Of a DNA stretch of 28,150 bases, positions 1 to 8,700 are shown one piece after another. The translations under genes were made by a program, and so were the position numbers. The stretch comes from a virus. The stretch spans positions 1-28,150 of the IMG/VR virus record IMGVR_UViG_3300030333_000820. One strand, written 5' to 3'. A model generated the notes under the pieces. That model saw only the letters and a program-made list of their open reading frames with translations, did not search any database and had not been told where the DNA came from. The stretch's first letter is position 1, and every line of letters begins with the position of its first letter.

Positions 1-1107
1 GTATCTAATAAGTATACATATTCAGTAGAAGATGATGGAACTAGAGGAGCTTCATATGAAGCCTTAAATGGTATGCCTGAAACATTAGGCGACCTTGGAT
101 TAAGGTATACTTGTAATGCGTCTGTAAACGGCTATATGTTCGCAGGAAACTGCTATCACGGAGAGTTTCCAGATGGAGAGAATTTGTTATTTAGAAGTGA
201 ACCCGGTAAATATTCTATTTTTAACTGGTCCCAGAATTTTATACAATTAGACTTTATACCAGTAGCATTAGAAGGATTCTTAGGAAAGCTATATGTTTTT
301 GGAAAGAATCAAATGTGTATTGTAAATCCAGAAACACTTGTTATTGAAGAAAATATTAAGGGGATAGGGTGTTTAGGACCTAAAGCTTTAAAGACTACTT
401 CAAGTGGATTATTCTGGTTTGATTACAATAATATTTACCACTCTTCACCTAAGATAGAAAAGATAGGTACAAGAATATTAGACCAACAAGGTGCATTAGG
501 GCTTGGGCAATTTGGTTGGAATCAGCTTACTAATGCAGAAAAAGATGAAGCTATTGTAGGTTTTGATGCTACAAAGCAAACTATCTTAGTTTTCTTTACT
601 CACGTAGAAGGTAATACTACTCACCATTTAGCTTGGGCTTATTATATACCTCAAAAAAGATTTGACCTCTGGGAAACAGATTATAAAATACTAGATAGTG
701 TAGATGGAGACGATGGTACTCCAATTTTATTAGCTAGTCAAGGCAGAATATTAAAGATGTGTGCTCACGATACAGATAGGAGAGATTGGGAGTGGGTAAG
801 TAAGAAGTTAACTTTTGGAACGGACACGAATTACAAAAAAGCTAGAGTCATAAAAGCTGAAGCAAATTCAAGAAGTGGCACTGATGTTCAATACCAAACA
901 AATGACACTTCAGCATCAACAGCTAAAGATGGTACAGATGTTAGCAATAACTACGGAAACGATTGGAAAGGCAATGCTATTAAGATTGATTCTGCTGATT
1001 CAAAAATAAGGTGGTTAAGAGTTAAGTTATCAGGTACTAATGCTAGTAGCACAGATAGAAAAGTTTATTCTTTAGGCGTAATTTATAAACCAAAGAAGCC
1101 AAAATAA
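1..1107 (+). CDS. Tail nozzle / tail-stabilisation-like virion protein (5' partial)
   Basis: The frame is open from base 1, so this gene begins upstream of the window; the first internal ATG is at 73. About 368 residues are visible. The sequence is beta-rich, with aromatic and Gly-rich strands such as LYVFGKNQMCIVNP, then IGCLGPKAL and GLFWFDYNNIYHSS. This resembles the beta-propeller-like tail accessory proteins of podoviruses (P22 gp10-like stabilisation or T7-like nozzle proteins), in which a 'global constant, then displayed variable' strand pattern repeats. The C-terminal 100 residues look like a separate beta domain rich in Ser, Thr and Asp. It sits directly before probable ejection proteins, which fits a tail-end component. 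The stop overlaps the next start (TAATG), indicating translational coupling. The family assignment rests on pattern only; another beta-rich tail protein is possible. Confidence 0.6.
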   Translation, partial: VSNKYTYSVEDDGTRGASYEALNGMPETLGDLGLRYTCNASVNGYMFAGNCYHGEFPDGENLLFRSEPGKYSIFNWSQNFIQLDFIPVALEGFLGKLYVFGKNQMCIVNPETLVIEENIKGIGCLGPKALKTTSSGLFWFDYNNIYHSSPKIEKIGTRILDQQGALGLGQFGWNQLTNAEKDEAIVGFDATKQTILVFFTHVEGNTTHHLAWAYYIPQKRFDLWETDYKILDSVDGDDGTPILLASQGRILKMCAHDTDRRDWEWVSKKLTFGTDTNYKKARVIKAEANSRSGTDVQYQTNDTSASTAKDGTDVSNNYGNDWKGNAIKIDSADSKIRWLRVKLSGTNASSTDRKVYSLGVIYKPKKPK

Positions 1108-1412
1108 TGCCTAGAAAGATACAAAATAGAAAAATTACGAGAGATTCAGGTTCAAGAACTAATTATTTTAGTGACGACATTGTAAGCTCTCCATCAGATA
1201 TACAAAGAACAATAGATACCATTGCAGACAAAGTAGATTCAGAAACGGGTAGGGTTGAAAAAAGTGATGCAACAACTTCAGAGGGTTCTATAAGAGCAGT
1301 AAAAGGAAAAAAGAACTGGTTTCTAGAGATAAAAACTAGTGACGGTTGGATTAGAAGTGCTGAAGAAATAGATAACGTCCCTCTGTTTAAAATCAAGGAT
1401 AAGAATAGTTGA
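1107..1412 (+). CDS. Small basic virion-associated protein, unknown function
   Basis: A 101-aa protein whose ATG overlaps the stop of the preceding tail gene (TAATG), so it is probably translated by coupling. The N-terminus is basic (MPRKIQNRKITR), the middle looks helical (SPSDIQRTIDTIADKVD), and the C-terminal half reads as a small beta unit (GSIRAVKGKKNWFLEIKTSDGW). That GSIR...EIK..DGW unit is reminiscent of short beta segments in tail appendage proteins of marine podoviruses, but I cannot assign a family. Position between the nozzle-like protein and the ejection proteins suggests a structural role. Confidence 0.65.
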   Translation: MPRKIQNRKITRDSGSRTNYFSDDIVSSPSDIQRTIDTIADKVDSETGRVEKSDATTSEGSIRAVKGKKNWFLEIKTSDGWIRSAEEIDNVPLFKIKDKNS

Positions 1413-1460
1413 GATTTTATAAGAGAATCTCTATATTCAATGGAAGAATAAGGTGACATA

Positions 1461-2825
1461 ATGGGCTTTCTAAGTAATTTATTTGGTACGAACCAAAAAA
1501 GAAGCGTATCTGGTCTAGGAAGACAGTATGATGACGCTTATAAACCTGCGACTGAAGCGTATAGTGATTTAATGGGTAGAGGACGGGAGATGATGGACCC
1601 GAACTCTGCTTTTAACCAAACGCAAAAAGCCAGAATGATGGCACAGGGACAGGATGCGGCGGCAGAATCTGCTCGTATGGCTCAAAGAACGGCGGCTATG
1701 TCAGGTGGTGTACCTGCGGCGGCTATGGCGGCTCAAGCAAGAGCATCATCAAACAAAGCACAAGAAGCATCACTTAATGCCTACAATGAATATTTATCAG
1801 GAGCTATGTCAGAGGGTACTGGATTATTAAGTGGAGCGGCTAACAACTTAGCAACTATGAACACCAACAAAATGAATGCTATGAATGCACAATCACAAGC
1901 TAATGCACAATTAGATAGTCAAGCGGCAGGTGCTACAGCATCACTTATTGGAACAGGACTTGGTATAGCAGGTACAGCTTTAGGTGGTCCAGTAGGTGGA
2001 GCTATTGGAAGTATGATAGGTGGATTATTTGGTCAAGAAGGTGGTGGAGTTAGTGAAAAGGGTATAGGCTTAATGGATATGGCTATGATGCCTGATGAAG
2101 AAGCTTTAGATAGTGTACAAAATTATCAGCACGGTGGCAATGTTGATGCTAGAGAAAATATAGCTGGATTGCTAGGTAGTTTAAAGAAAGATAAAAAGTC
2201 AGGTGATGAAGAATCTGGCAATAAAGAAATGCAAATGCAGATGGCTATGAAGTTATTACCGATGGTAGTAGGTGCACCACCAATGAGTAAAGGTGGAGAA
2301 GTTATACCAAAAAGTGACCCACGTCACCCAATACATAGACGAACACAAGCTGATAGAGATAATACTGGTATGATTAGCAGTCTACTAAAAGACTCTATGG
2401 ATAGCAGAGGTAAAAATGTTACTTCTAATGTAATAGTATCAGAAGGTTTTGAGGGAGACGAGCATTATAGACCAGACCGTCATACAAGTTATCTAATTGA
2501 TGAGGCTAGAGGTAATAGGGGTAAAAGTATGCTGTACACTAAAGGCTTAGATGGACAGTTAACAAAACATCCTACTGTGTATTCAGGTGGTTTATTATCT
2601 GGTGTAAGAAATTTGGCAAGTCAAGCTATGGGAAGCCGTGAAGTTGATAGCTTACCTGCTGGATATTCACCTGAAGAAATGCAAATGGAGTTTAATAAAG
2701 ATATAAGTAATTTACAAAAAGGTGATTACGTTTACGGACAACAAGGTGGAATGCTATCTCAAGTAAACGGACCTGATGGACCTATGCAAATAGGAACTCG
2801 TATGGGAGGTATTCAAATTGGATAA
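1461..2825 (+). CDS. Probable DNA-ejection / internal virion protein
   Basis: A 454-aa protein with ATG preceded by AAGGTGACATA. The first 160 residues are rich in Ala, Met, Gln and Asn and look like long helices (AAAESARMAQRTAAMSG). A Gly-zipper hydrophobic segment follows at about 160-190 (IGTGLGIAGTALGG), typical of phage ejection proteins that insert into membranes. The C-terminal part is polar. Similar Ala-rich plus glycine-zipper proteins occupy the gp14 (T7) or gp7 (P22) position just after the tail genes, as here. The end overlaps the next gene by 8 bases. The final residues (GGMLSQVNGPDGP...) look like the first half of a linker normally continuous with the GDxVPAMLEEGEYVLN motif that opens the next gene. 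Confidence 0.65.
   Translation: MGFLSNLFGTNQKRSVSGLGRQYDDAYKPATEAYSDLMGRGREMMDPNSAFNQTQKARMMAQGQDAAAESARMAQRTAAMSGGVPAAAMAAQARASSNKAQEASLNAYNEYLSGAMSEGTGLLSGAANNLATMNTNKMNAMNAQSQANAQLDSQAAGATASLIGTGLGIAGTALGGPVGGAIGSMIGGLFGQEGGGVSEKGIGLMDMAMMPDEEALDSVQNYQHGGNVDARENIAGLLGSLKKDKKSGDEESGNKEMQMQMAMKLLPMVVGAPPMSKGGEVIPKSDPRHPIHRRTQADRDNTGMISSLLKDSMDSRGKNVTSNVIVSEGFEGDEHYRPDRHTSYLIDEARGNRGKSMLYTKGLDGQLTKHPTVYSGGLLSGVRNLASQAMGSREVDSLPAGYSPEEMQMEFNKDISNLQKGDYVYGQQGGMLSQVNGPDGPMQIGTRMGGIQIG
2804..2820 (+). promoter_or_regulatory. Shine-Dalgarno plus TTG start of the 487-aa virion protein
   Basis: GGGAGGT at 2804-2810 lies 7 bases before the TTG at 2818-2820, inside the last codons of the upstream gene. 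It decides the start of the 487-aa gene, which has no suitable upstream ATG in frame. Confidence 0.65.
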
Positions 2826-4281
2826 ATACTCTCCTTACCCCGGTGATAAAGTACCTGCAATGCTAGAAGAAGGTGAATACGTTTTAAATAGAAACGCTGT
2901 TAAAGCTTTAGGTAAAAAGAAATTAGATATTATTAATAAATTACAACATCCAAGGTATCCATTAAAACAAGTAGGTTCTCAACAAATCGCTCAAATGGCT
3001 CACGATAATATAAACAAGTTAGCCTTTGCTGAAAAAATAGAACACGGTAATGCTTTTGATAGAACCTTATTTATGCAGACAGGTGGACAAGCTCTTCCTT
3101 ACGACCCTAGCACATTAAAAACAGTAAGTGTTACTGATAAAGACCAAGACCCCGGTCAAGTTATTCCCGGTACTCAAAAAGTAGTTCAAGAACCAGAGAA
3201 TATAGATTTAAGGGGACAAGAAGATGCTTTAGGCTTTGGTGGTGACCCAGAACCAGAAAACATAGACCTAAGAGGAAAAGAAGATGAACAGGGTTTTGGA
3301 GAAAATCCTGAAGCAGATTTCCAAGATGCTTTATGGGGTGATGATATGGGTGAGTTTGAAAAACAATTAGATAAGCTACCAGAAGAAGTTGACCTTAGAG
3401 GTCAGGAAGATAAGTTAGGTTTTGGTGACGATGAAGACATAGCTCTTGATGCAGAAGCAGAAGAAATGGAAAGGACTATGTGGGATGAATATGCTCCTAA
3501 AGAAGAAGAAAAGAAACCTGAAGTAGCAAAAGAAGAAGTTAAAGAAGAACCTAAAGAATCTGAAAAGATTATAGCAGAAGCTAAAGGCGAAGCACCAGAA
3601 GAAGCGAAAGACTCAAAGGGTTGGATGAGTAAAGCTTGGGATAAGGTAAAAGCTTTTGAAAAGAAATCAAGTGACTATCATCAGAAGAAATGGGATGAAC
3701 AAGATGCTAGAGATAAAAAGTTTGGCGAAGATGCTAAGGCTTGGATGAAGCAAAGAGGTGAAGATTGGAAAGCAGGTAAAGAAGGTTTTAAAGGACCAGA
3801 CTTTGACAAGGTATTAAGTGGTGAAGCTGAAGGTACTGGAGCACAGAAGTGGGGTAAAGCGGCAATGATGGGTAGTGAAATCTTTAAAGATTTAGCGGCT
3901 TTACAAGGCTTTGGTAAAGGTGGAGACTATGCAAAGTTTAAGAAACAAAAACAACTAGAAGCAGTTAAAGCAAAATCAGATAAACCAAATGTTGAAGAAA
4001 AATCAGAAGTCCCAACAACAAAACCAACTGCCGCCGAGATTGCAGAAAAAGCAAAAATAAATGAAGTAGGTGCTGAGAATTATGATGATGCTATAACCAA
4101 GGCTAAGTTAATGGAAGAAGCTGGAATAAAAGTTCCAAGTACATTAACAGAAGCAGTAGAAGACCAAGACCTAAATTTTATAGGACCTAGATTACCGGGT
4201 GGTATAACTGGAATGGGTAACCAAAGAGGTGGTTATATTAGCTTACACGGTTGGATAGCACAATCACTGAGGAATATGTAA
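2818..4281 (+). CDS. Acidic repeat-containing internal virion protein (TTG start)
   Basis: A 487-aa protein starting with TTG at 2818, supported by GGGAGGT at 2804-2810 with about 7 bases spacing. Residues 8-35 contain PGDKVPAMLEEGEYVLNRNA, a motif frequent in large tail and internal virion proteins of phages. Residues 125-206 hold three copies of a DLRGxEDxxGFG unit. The centre (about 210-330) is strongly acidic and charged, rich in Glu and Lys, with probable coiled coil and Trp-containing segments (WMSKAWDKVKAF, WDEQDARDKKFG). The C-terminus is Gly-rich. The stop overlaps the next ATG (TAATG). It lies within the ejection-protein cluster, so an internal virion or ejection role is inferred; no enzymatic motif is visible. 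Confidence 0.6.
   Translation: MDKYSPYPGDKVPAMLEEGEYVLNRNAVKALGKKKLDIINKLQHPRYPLKQVGSQQIAQMAHDNINKLAFAEKIEHGNAFDRTLFMQTGGQALPYDPSTLKTVSVTDKDQDPGQVIPGTQKVVQEPENIDLRGQEDALGFGGDPEPENIDLRGKEDEQGFGENPEADFQDALWGDDMGEFEKQLDKLPEEVDLRGQEDKLGFGDDEDIALDAEAEEMERTMWDEYAPKEEEKKPEVAKEEVKEEPKESEKIIAEAKGEAPEEAKDSKGWMSKAWDKVKAFEKKSSDYHQKKWDEQDARDKKFGEDAKAWMKQRGEDWKAGKEGFKGPDFDKVLSGEAEGTGAQKWGKAAMMGSEIFKDLAALQGFGKGGDYAKFKKQKQLEAVKAKSDKPNVEEKSEVPTTKPTAAEIAEKAKINEVGAENYDDAITKAKLMEEAGIKVPSTLTEAVEDQDLNFIGPRLPGGITGMGNQRGGYISLHGWIAQSLRNM
3190..3435 (+). repeat. Three copies of a DLRGxEDxxGFG protein repeat
   Basis: Inside the 487-aa virion gene, residues 125-165 contain two units 20 residues apart (ENIDLRGQEDALGFGGDPEP, then ENIDLRGKEDEQGFG). 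A third unit starts at residue 188 (PEEVDLRGQEDKLGFGDD). Unit cores are nearly identical in protein but differ in DNA (for example ttaaggggacaa, ctaagaggaaaa and cttagaggtcag), so the protein sequence is under selection and this is not a recent duplication. A Trp-containing acidic spacer (DALWGDDMG) separates units two and three. Confidence 0.85.
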
Positions 4282-5732
4282 TGAGTGAAATAAAACAACT
4301 TAATTTACCAGTAGTTCAATATGACCCTATGAGAGGGTTACCTAAGCAACAAAGCTTAGCAGACAATCTTCGTCAGGTTCAAGAAAGAAAGCTCAGAAAC
4401 AAGATGGGTGAGTATCAAGTTCAAAAGATGAAGAGGGATAATGAACAATACTTAATAAATAAAAGAGCTGAAAACTTTATGTTTTCTAATTACCCCAGTA
4501 GTAAACCTAAAGGTGATTTTACAACAGCTTTTCAAAACAGAAAATTTGGACCCGGTAGTAGAGAAGTTCTTTTAAAAGAGTGGAAAGAAAATGTTGGCGG
4601 GAACTTCGGAGCATTTCAACAATGGTACGATGCAGGTAAGAAAGCTGAAGACCAAGCTCTGTTTAAATCATTTGATAGAAATCCAGCTAAGTATAAAAGT
4701 GACAAAGCTTATAAGAAGGCTATATCTGATTGGATGAATGGTATGCCTGAAGCAGAACAACAACAGATATTAAATGACGCACCCCCTGAAGTTAGAGCTA
4801 TACTTAATGAAAATTGGGACGCCGCCAATGAGAAATGGTATGAGAAGCTAGAAAGAAATCTAGGGATGGGAGATGAAGATAAAGACGATGATAGCTGGTT
4901 ACCAGAAGCGGCGTTAGTAGGTTTAGGTGGTGTAGGTTTAGGTATACTAGGTGCTAAAGGAAAAGTTGTAAAAAAAGCAGTAGACCTTGTTACTAAATCT
5001 GGAAGCCTTAAAGGAAGAGCTCTTAAAAATGTAGACGAACTTACTAAAGGCAGTAAGATTGAAAAAGAGATTGCTGAAAAAGGTATTAATAGAGCTAGTG
5101 ATTATAGAAAGTTTAGAGCATCTCAAGAGATTCCACATAAAGCTTTTGAAACATTAGATAGAGATTTAGCTAAGCTAGTTCAAGACGGAGGAATGAATAG
5201 GTCTGATGCTAAGAAATTTAAAGCTGTTATAAATCAATTAGTAAAAAGCGGTAAAGAAGTTAATGCTGAATCTATTGGCAATGCCTTAAAGCAAGGTGGT
5301 AGAGAGAAGTATGGAAGCCTAATGAAATCACTTAATTCATATAATAAGTCTTCTATAGGTCCTATTAGAACTACAGGTCTTTTAAGGGGAATGGGTTATG
5401 GTTTAGGAACTAGTATTGCTGTCAATCAAGGTCTTCAAGCGATGGGAATGGATGAAGAGAAGGCTGGTGCTTGGGGTAATGCTATGGGTGCTTTACCAAT
5501 AGCTACTAACCCAGCAGGTATGTATCAAGCTATACAAAAACTTGCAGATAAAAAAGGCAGAGGCTACATAATGAAAAAGATTGCCGCCAAAGGTGGTGTA
5601 AAGCTACTAAGTTCTTTAGCCGCTAAAACAGTTTTAGGAGCAACGGGATGGGGTGCAGTTCCAGCCGCCGCTTTATTAACATACGATTTATATACCATAT
5701 ACGACTTATTAAAAGACGAAATGGAAGATTAA
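4281..5732 (+). CDS. Probable DNA-ejection protein with hydrophobic glycine-rich helices
   Basis: A 483-aa protein. I choose the ATG at 4281, which overlaps the previous stop (TAATG) and has GAGGAATATGTA before it; a longer TTG reading at 4251 lacks support. The N-terminal 200 residues are polar and helical. Glycine-rich hydrophobic segments follow at about 210-230 (ALVGLGGVGLGILGAKG), about 370-390 (GMGYGLGTSIAVNQGLQAMG) and at the C-terminus (VLGATGWGAVPAAALLTYDL). This alternation of soluble helical and membrane-seeking glycine-rich segments is typical of podovirus ejection proteins that build the conduit across the cell envelope. It directly precedes the giant probable virion polymerase. 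No catalytic motif is seen. Confidence 0.6.
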   Translation: MSEIKQLNLPVVQYDPMRGLPKQQSLADNLRQVQERKLRNKMGEYQVQKMKRDNEQYLINKRAENFMFSNYPSSKPKGDFTTAFQNRKFGPGSREVLLKEWKENVGGNFGAFQQWYDAGKKAEDQALFKSFDRNPAKYKSDKAYKKAISDWMNGMPEAEQQQILNDAPPEVRAILNENWDAANEKWYEKLERNLGMGDEDKDDDSWLPEAALVGLGGVGLGILGAKGKVVKKAVDLVTKSGSLKGRALKNVDELTKGSKIEKEIAEKGINRASDYRKFRASQEIPHKAFETLDRDLAKLVQDGGMNRSDAKKFKAVINQLVKSGKEVNAESIGNALKQGGREKYGSLMKSLNSYNKSSIGPIRTTGLLRGMGYGLGTSIAVNQGLQAMGMDEEKAGAWGNAMGALPIATNPAGMYQAIQKLADKKGRGYIMKKIAAKGGVKLLSSLAAKTVLGATGWGAVPAAALLTYDLYTIYDLLKDEMED

Positions 5733-5744
5733 TAGGGGAGTTCA

Positions 5745-8700
5745 ATGGCTGACCCGAAAGAATGGTCTCCCAAGTTTGACGAAGAACAAATTAGGGGCGT
5801 CATAGACCAATATGTAAGGTATCCTGAATTATTTAATGACAGAGATGATGATATACAAGCGTTAGAAGACCACGCTCATTATTACCGTATACCATTCGCC
5901 CGTAACAAAGAACACCAAGAAGCATTTGTATCCCGAACACTAAAACAATTTGGTCAAGGATGGACAGAGGGTTTTACAACTCTTCCTCCACCAAAGTTTG
6001 GTATAGGTCGTGAACCAGAAGATACTTGGGAAGGAATTGCACACAATCTAGGACATCTTAGTGGATTTGTAGGGTATTTACCCGGTGGAAAAACACTTAG
6101 AAAGCTAGGGTTCTTAAAAACATATTCAAGAATAGCCGATGGGATAAGGGGTAAATCTGCTCCTATGTTGGCGGCTAACGCAATCCAGAAAAGAGTTAAT
6201 AATAGTATAGAGCCTATACTAAAAGATTTACCTGACTGGGCTACAAGTGGAATAGTTCCTGATATGGCTAGTGGAGCTTTTCATTTAGGTACAGCTAGTG
6301 CTATATCTAGTTGGACACACGGAGTAGATGAGATGTTTCACGCCGCAGGTTTTGGAGCCGTTGCTGGTGGTGCTTTTAGAGGTATTGGTAATCTGAAAGG
6401 ATTTGGTGAAAGAATTTCAGCAGGTCAATTAAAGCCAAATGGTAGTCCAGATTTTAGCAAGATAAGTGCCGGTCAAAAGTTTGATTTAGCTATGAGAACA
6501 ACTGCTGGTATGGCTTTCCAAGGATTGCCCTCTACGTTGCAAGGTGCAACAACAGAAGAACAGGTATACCAATATGCTATGGGGGCTTTCTTTGGCTTTA
6601 AAGAAATACCTTATCAAACTAGAACAAGTAGAGAGTTTTTAGCAGAGTCTATTAAAGAAAAGTATGGACCAGACCCAGAGCTAAGTCCTAAATGGGATAC
6701 ACTTACTAAAGAAATGAAGGAGATTGTTAGAAAAGATTTCCAAGAAACTTTCCAATATAGTGCAGATGGTCCCAGTGAAACATCACACGTCTTATTTGAT
6801 ATATTAAGTAATAGAGGAATGAATCTAAAGCAGATAGAGGATATTGCTGAACAATATAGAGGTGCTTATGAAGTGGACCCTGTTACTGGTGAAGTAAACC
6901 AAAAGACTTTATCCCCTAAAGAAGTAAGAGAATATAAAGAAGCATATATGAAAGACCCGAGGTTTGAAGACCCTCAAGATTTAGATATGCACATAGCTGA
7001 AATACAAGAAGTACCCGGTAGGCTTATGGGTAAGAATGGATATATAGACCAAGTATATCCTCAAATATCAACAGTAGAAAGAATTGATAGGAGTAATGCA
7101 ATATGGAAAAAATGGAGAAGTTTACAAAATGAAGATGCGAAACCAATCCCGGGAGCAGAGCAAAAAATCATTAACTTTATTGAAAACTCGTATCAACAAG
7201 TCCTCACTGAAAGCGAAAAAGGTTGGTGGAGACGCTGGGCTGAAACGAATAGGAAACAAAAATGGGTTGAACAAATCGAAGTCGCTGATGGGAAAGTCCG
7301 TGTACTTGAAGAGAAGACTAATAAATTGGGCAACACGAAGAATCTTTCGCAAGAGCCACTCATCATCGAAGAAGGTTATAGAAACGAATACGAAAGAGTT
7401 AACAGAGGTAAAAAACTCCCGCCCGAAGACCAGTTCTTTAGGGTATTAGACCATATTATATACGGAAACAAAGAATACGATTTATCTAGAGCACAAAGAG
7501 GTATTTCTCAACAGAAGATGGTTGAGATTAGAAAGAGATTAGATAAAGCTGAACTAGAAAGATTAGACTGGGACCAGCTAAAAGAAATGGCTGATGGTGA
7601 AGCCGCTAGGCATATGAAGAAGGTTCGTAAAGCTGTTGCAGAAAAGATGTGGGAAGATGGTTACTACTATTATGGTGGTAAAGGTGATAATAAAAAGATG
7701 TATTTTATTAAGCAACATCCATCTCTAGTAAAGAACAGAGGTATTTATAAAACTGTTCTCAAGAATATGGCTCAGGTTATGAGAAAGAAGGGAGTAACTG
7801 ACTTTAGAAGAAAGTATACTAAAGACAAGAATGATTGGATGGAGACTTATGGTCATATTAAAGACGCTAGTAAGATGTATGATAAAATATATGCCTCTAA
7901 TATACTTTATGATTTAACTATGAATGGCTTTAGTGTAAGGGTTAAAGATTTAAAAAAGGGATTAGAAACTGTATTAAACGATAAAGAGTTTATTAATGAC
8001 CCTAAAGCTTTTAACAAGAGACAGCAAATCTGGTTTAATTCTGGATTATCAGCTAATGAAAGACCTGTAATTGATTACATAAGAAATAATTCTGTTAATA
8101 GAGACATTTCTATTACGGACCCTAACTTTAAAGTAGGTCTTTTCTCTGAAGCAGATGGTAGGAAAGTAAAATTAACAGATGGTGCTGAAAAGTATGCTGA
8201 AATATCTGATGGAGCTATCATAGCTAGAGAGGAAGTTGTGGATGCACTTAATATAGATAAAGGATTACCAACGTCTGGAAAGATGAATAAATCTTTTATT
8301 GTAGCTCCTGACCCTAAGTTAGGTGCTTTATTAGGTAAGTATGCTATACATATAGCTAGTCCAGAACTTCAAAGATATATGGAAACCAATGGTATTCATA
8401 TGTTAATGCCTAAATCTGCTGTTAAACAGACTGGTAAAAGATTAGATATGATGGGTGAATTATATATTTCACCTGATTTTCAGGATAAGAAGTTTGATAT
8501 AGAATTTAATGGTCAGTTGTTTGATGTTCCTGTAAGAAGTTTTAGAACCATTATGTCTGAAATTACTAGTGAAAAGTTTTTAAAGAGACAACAAGTACCA
8601 AAACAGATGTATTCCGTATTGAGCCAATATGGACATAAATCTATTGACCCGAAGGTTATTGCCGATATGTTTGAAACTCTCTCTGGTAGGGCTGTTAACG

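Noticed and set aside
1411-1431. GAGATT/AATCTC hairpin after the 101-aa gene
   Set aside because: Only six A/T-rich pairs and no U-run; not a convincing terminator.
7084-7449. 121-aa + strand open frame inside the giant gene
   Set aside because: It is a shadow frame of the giant gene, extremely Lys/Arg/Ser-rich, without a ribosome site; explained by the local codon-usage shift.
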